From: an uncultured Ruminococcus sp.
Lineage (GTDB): Bacteria > Bacillota > Clostridia > Oscillospirales > Acutalibacteraceae
DNA: 25,581 nt
Assembly (NCBI GenBank): GCA_902772795.1
Contig: CACYBZ010000192.1
Coordinates: 1-25,581 of the forward strand
Reading direction: 5' to 3'
In this document: positions 23,073-25,581 of the stretch, piece after piece
Numbering within the stretch: position 1 is the stretch's first letter
How the letters are laid out: each line of letters begins with the position of its first letter
Translations under genes and position numbers: made by a program
The notes under the pieces: generated by a model
Databases searched by the model: none
What the model was told of the DNA's origin: nothing
Seen by the model: only the letters and a program-made list of their open reading frames with translations

Positions 23073-24371
23073 ATGGGAATTATCAGAGCGGCATTTAATG
23101 CAGCAAGCGGAGCTTTGGGCGACCAGTACGGTGAAGTTATTGAGCCCCCTTCCAATATGTCCAATACCGTGGTTTTCGCACCCGGACAAAATGCAAGAGC
23201 CAACGACCGTCACAATACGAATAAAGGTACAAGTAATGTTGTTTCCAACGGGTCACTTATCCATGTATGGCCTAATACGATGATGTTGTTGGTAGACGGT
23301 GGTAAAGTTATTGCAGCATCTTGTGAAGAAGGCTACTATCAGGTCAATGACAGTACATCACCTTCTATTTTTGCCGGCCAATGGAAAGATGCTTTCAAAG
23401 ATACTTTTGAACGTCTTAAATTCGGTGGTACAACTCCCAGAAGTCAGCGTGTATTTTACATCAATATGCAGGAAATCAGAGGTATCAAATACGGTACAAG
23501 CAATGCTATGAACTATTTTGATGCCATGTATCAGGCAGAATTGTTTATCAGAGCTCATGGTACATATTCCTTGAGAATCGTTGACCCGATGAAGTTCTAT
23601 CACGAAGTAGTTGATAAGGGCAGTGCAATGTCCAATCAGTGCATTGACATCAACAACATCAAAACACAGTTCAATGAAGAATTCCTCACGGAATTGCGTA
23701 ACTCTCTGGGTCAGATGTCGATTGACGGTTATCCTATTTTCCAGTTGCACGGCAATACCAGAAATCTGACAAAATACCTCAACAATGCTCTTGACGAAGA
23801 CTGGCGTAATCTCAGAGGTATGGAGATTGTGGAAACAACGATTTCCATTTCTTATGACCAGGATTCAGAGAAAATTGTCAAAGAGCGTTCACAGGGTATG
23901 ATGTTCAGTAATCCCCAGGTACAGTCAGGTTACATGGCAAAGAACGTTGCGGAAGGTATTCGCAATGCAGGCAATAATCCCGGTGGTGCAGTAAACGGTT
24001 TTATGGCTTATAACATGGGCATGAATACGGGAGCTAATGTTATGCAGGGGTATCAGAATCAGCCTTATCAGCAACCGCAGGGCGGTTTCCAGACCCCTCA
24101 GCCCAGACAGCCTCAGCAGAATAATGCCGGTTCGTGGACGTGTTCCTGCGGAGCAACCAATACAGGCAAATTCTGTAATCAGTGCGGTAAACAGAAGCCT
24201 CAGGAGAGCAGTGGTGGCTGGACGTGTTCCTGCGGAGCAACCAATACAGGTAAATTCTGCAGTGAATGTGGTAAGGCTATGCCGTCAGGCAATAAGTGTT
24301 CCAACTGCGGTTATGAACTTAAACCCGGACAATCGTCCAAGTTCTGTCCTGAGTGCGGTAATAAATTATAA
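23073..24371 (+). CDS. SPFH-domain (YdjI/virion-core-like) protein with C-terminal zinc ribbons
   Basis: 432 residues. The first 260 or so match the bacterial SPFH-domain group related to B. subtilis YdjI, from MGIIRAAFNAASGALGDQY through VFYINMQEIRGIKYGT and YSLRIVDPMKFY to the middle helical part. Next is a low-complexity G/N/Q/P stretch (about 300-352), then three cysteine modules: WTCSCGATNTGKFCNQCGK at 355, a near copy at 383, and CSNCG...CPECG at the end, likely zinc ribbons. There is no obvious membrane helix; family members associate with membranes. In B. subtilis YdjI acts with PspA-type proteins in membrane stress; no pspA or other partner is seen here. The gene stands alone behind a strong promoter. 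Confidence 0.85.
   Translation: MGIIRAAFNAASGALGDQYGEVIEPPSNMSNTVVFAPGQNARANDRHNTNKGTSNVVSNGSLIHVWPNTMMLLVDGGKVIAASCEEGYYQVNDSTSPSIFAGQWKDAFKDTFERLKFGGTTPRSQRVFYINMQEIRGIKYGTSNAMNYFDAMYQAELFIRAHGTYSLRIVDPMKFYHEVVDKGSAMSNQCIDINNIKTQFNEEFLTELRNSLGQMSIDGYPIFQLHGNTRNLTKYLNNALDEDWRNLRGMEIVETTISISYDQDSEKIVKERSQGMMFSNPQVQSGYMAKNVAEGIRNAGNNPGGAVNGFMAYNMGMNTGANVMQGYQNQPYQQPQGGFQTPQPRQPQQNNAGSWTCSCGATNTGKFCNQCGKQKPQESSGGWTCSCGATNTGKFCSECGKAMPSGNKCSNCGYELKPGQSSKFCPECGNKL
24135..24259 (+). repeat. Tandem duplication encoding the zinc-ribbon modules
   Basis: A 41-base stretch at 24135-24175 recurs at 24219-24259 with one visible difference, giving an 84-bp (28-residue) period. It encodes WTCSCGATNTGKFC twice. 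The near identity at DNA level points to recent duplication or gene conversion. Confidence 0.85.
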
Positions 24372-24405
24372 TATTTCGTCCTGAAAATATTCTCCTGAAA
24401 AAGTA

Positions 24406-24434
24406 TTGCAAAAAGGATATCCCTATGTTATAAT
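24406..24434 (+). promoter_or_regulatory. Promoter of rplS-lepB
   Basis: TTGCAA (24406-24411), 17-base spacer, TATAAT (24429-24434). The predicted start near 24440 leaves a leader of about 130 bases before rplS. Confidence 0.75.
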
Positions 24435-24438
24435 AATC

Positions 24439-24572
24439 GGGCATTTAAGTTCCGTTATGTGAATAATGGGGGTTAATGCCTGAGATATTCTTATATCAAG
24501 ACATTAAAGCGGACAGTCCTCTGTTATGCTGTTGCATGAACAAGAATGTCTGAAAACCAGGAGGATTTGAAA
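24439..24572 (+). ncRNA. Structured 5' leader of rplS (probable ribosomal protein L19 leader)
   Basis: The 130-base leader folds on inspection. GGGCATT (24439-24445) pairs with AATGCCT (24475-24481). AGACATT (24499-24505) pairs with AATGTCT (24545-24551), enclosing two small hairpins, ACAG/CTGT (24513-24524) and ATGC/GCAT (24526-24537). An L19 leader that represses its own translation is known in low-GC Gram-positives; I infer this is a relative, from position and structure only. Confidence 0.5.
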
Positions 24573-24917
24573 ATGGATGCATTAAAAACAATTGCTGCCG
24601 ATTCTTTGAAAAGTGAATTGCCTGAATTTGGTATCGGTGATACGGTAAGGGTAAGCGTAAACATTCGTGAAGGCGACAAGGAAAGAATTCAGATGTTTGA
24701 AGGTACAGTTATTGCCAAGAGAGGCAGTGGTGTGTCAGCTACCTTTACAGTAAGACGTGTTTCTTACGGCGTAGGTGTAGAGAGAGTTTTCCCTGTACAT
24801 TCCCCTAACGTCAAAGATGTTAAAGTAGTAAGATACGGTAAAGTCAGAAGAAGCAAACTCTACTATCTTCGTGACAGAGTCGGTAAAGCAGCTAAAGTCA
24901 AAGAACAAATTCGCTGA
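24573..24917 (+). CDS. rplS: 50S ribosomal protein L19
   Basis: L19 lies at the 30S-50S interface of the ribosome. The 114 residues match the family from [19 protein letters not shown] through [12 protein letters not shown] and [21 protein letters not shown] to the basic end [22 protein letters not shown]. The ATG at 24573 is chosen because AGGAGG (24559-24564) lies 8 bases upstream; an in-frame ATG at 24546 falls inside the leader stem. lepB follows, as in many Firmicutes, but the usual upstream rimM-trmD are not here. Confidence 0.97.
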   Translation: MDALKTIAADSLKSELPEFGIGDTVRVSVNIREGDKERIQMFEGTVIAKRGSGVSATFTVRRVSYGVGVERVFPVHSPNVKDVKVVRYGKVRRSKLYYLRDRVGKAAKVKEQIR

Positions 24918-24938
24918 TAGTCAAACTATCACACATTT

Positions 24939-24966
24939 AAGGGGCGGTTATTTCGTCCCTTTTTTG
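24939..24966 (+). terminator. Terminator or attenuator between rplS and lepB
   Basis: AAGGGGCG (24939-24946) pairs with CGTCCCTT (24954-24961), eight pairs with one G-U, followed by TTTTGTT. As I see no lepB promoter afterwards, partial read-through would set the L19 to signal peptidase ratio. Confidence 0.8.
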
Positions 24967-24997
24967 TTATTACAAAGAAAAGGAGTAAGATATATCT

Positions 24998-25570
24998 ATG
25001 GAAGAAAAAACTATCGTTTCCGACAATACGGGAACAGAAGAAATTTCGCTTACACAGAGCTGTTATGAATGGCTACATACGTTTATGATTGCCATTACTC
25101 TGGTTGTCTTAGTGCTGACGTTTGTGTTTCGTCTGGTGGACGTTGACGGTGATTCCATGCGTGATACACTCCACGATAAAGACAGACTGATTGTTACCAA
25201 TTTTCTTTATACACCTGACAACGGTGATATTGTCGTCATCAGTCACGGGCAGAATCTGAACAAGCCGATTATCAAACGAGTCATTGCTACTGAAGGGCAA
25301 AGTCTGAAAATCAACTTTCAGACAGGAGAAGTGTCTGTCAATGGGGCAGTAATTGACGAACCGTATATTAAGGCACTCACCACCAAGCAGGGAGATGCGG
25401 AAATCCCCGATGTTGTTCCCGAGGGAATGGTATTTGTCATGGGAGATAACCGTAATCATTCCACAGACAGTCGTTTTTCAGCGGTAGGTCTTATTCCCGT
25501 TACCAACATTATTGGCAAGGCACAGTACAGAGTCAGTCCTTTGAACAGTTTTGGCAGTGTTTACCAGTAA
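24998..25570 (+). CDS. lepB: Signal peptidase I
   Basis: Cleaves signal peptides from exported proteins at the outer face of the membrane. The 190 residues have one N-terminal membrane helix (about 26-48), the catalytic serine S53 in DGDSMRDTL, the catalytic lysine K93 in IIKRVIA, and the late motif MGDNRNHSTDSR. The small size and single anchor fit the Gram-positive Sip type. Two local differences from the common form are SMRDTL for SMxPTL and ATEGQSL for GxPGD after KRVI. AAAGGAG lies upstream of the ATG. It would process exports such as the LRR protein in this window. Confidence 0.96.
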   Translation: MEEKTIVSDNTGTEEISLTQSCYEWLHTFMIAITLVVLVLTFVFRLVDVDGDSMRDTLHDKDRLIVTNFLYTPDNGDIVVISHGQNLNKPIIKRVIATEGQSLKINFQTGEVSVNGAVIDEPYIKALTTKQGDAEIPDVVPEGMVFVMGDNRNHSTDSRFSAVGLIPVTNIIGKAQYRVSPLNSFGSVYQ

Positions 25571-25581
25571 GTAGTTCAAGG

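Noticed and set aside
24370..24391. AATATTT/AAATATT hairpin after the SPFH gene as terminator
   Set aside because: The stem is short and all A/T and no U-run follows, so it is too weak to call.

Overview
This window looks like chromosomal DNA of a strictly anaerobic, low-to-moderate GC Gram-positive bacterium, most likely a Ruminococcus-like member of the Oscillospiraceae/Clostridia. The reasons are strong AGGAGG-type ribosome binding sites, a class III (oxygen-sensitive) ribonucleotide reductase with its activase, Firmicutes families such as DUF951, BspA-type leucine-rich repeats with bacterial Ig-like domains, a YhgE/Pip membrane protein, and short hairpin-rich intergenic repeats. The genus is inference. 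No rRNA, tRNA, CRISPR array, transposase or phage gene was seen.

Layout, left to right. (1) 112-1291: a Crp/Fnr-type regulator and a small metallophosphoesterase. (2) 1428-4563: the nrdD-nrdG anaerobic ribonucleotide reductase operon, with a consensus promoter and a NrdR-box pair; an intergenic repeat separates the two genes. (3) 4589-5617: the biotin transporter bioY under a striking palindromic biotin-type operator, overlapped by a cysteine-rich DUF1284 gene. (4) 5635-10296, leftward: coaBC, then prfA, a Sua5/TsaC gene, coaE and a membrane-anchored lytic transglycosylase, the last four tightly packed and closed by a hairpin terminator. (5) 10515-12832, leftward: nadB-nadC. (6) 13090-14551: hflX and a DUF951 gene. 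(7) 14753-16681: a secreted LRR/Ig-like protein. (8) 16744-21129: a TetR-type regulator divergent from a very large YhgE/Pip protein built on glycine heptads organised into 42-residue super-repeats. (9) 21481-25570: an M18 aminopeptidase, a solitary SPFH-domain protein with duplicated zinc ribbons, and rplS-lepB behind a structured leader.

Most genes are housekeeping: deoxynucleotide supply, cofactor supply (biotin uptake, CoA, NAD), translation termination and tRNA modification, protein export and peptidoglycan remodelling. Regulation is unusually readable: NrdR boxes at nrdD, a three-half-site operator at bioY, overlapping divergent promoters at tetR/yhgE and a probable ribosomal-protein leader at rplS.

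I do not see a clearly new multi-gene system. The observations most worth following are the mosaic intergenic hairpin repeat family (four loci), the 42-residue super-repeat YhgE protein with its own TetR regulator, the bioY-DUF1284 overlap, and the SPFH/zinc-ribbon gene.
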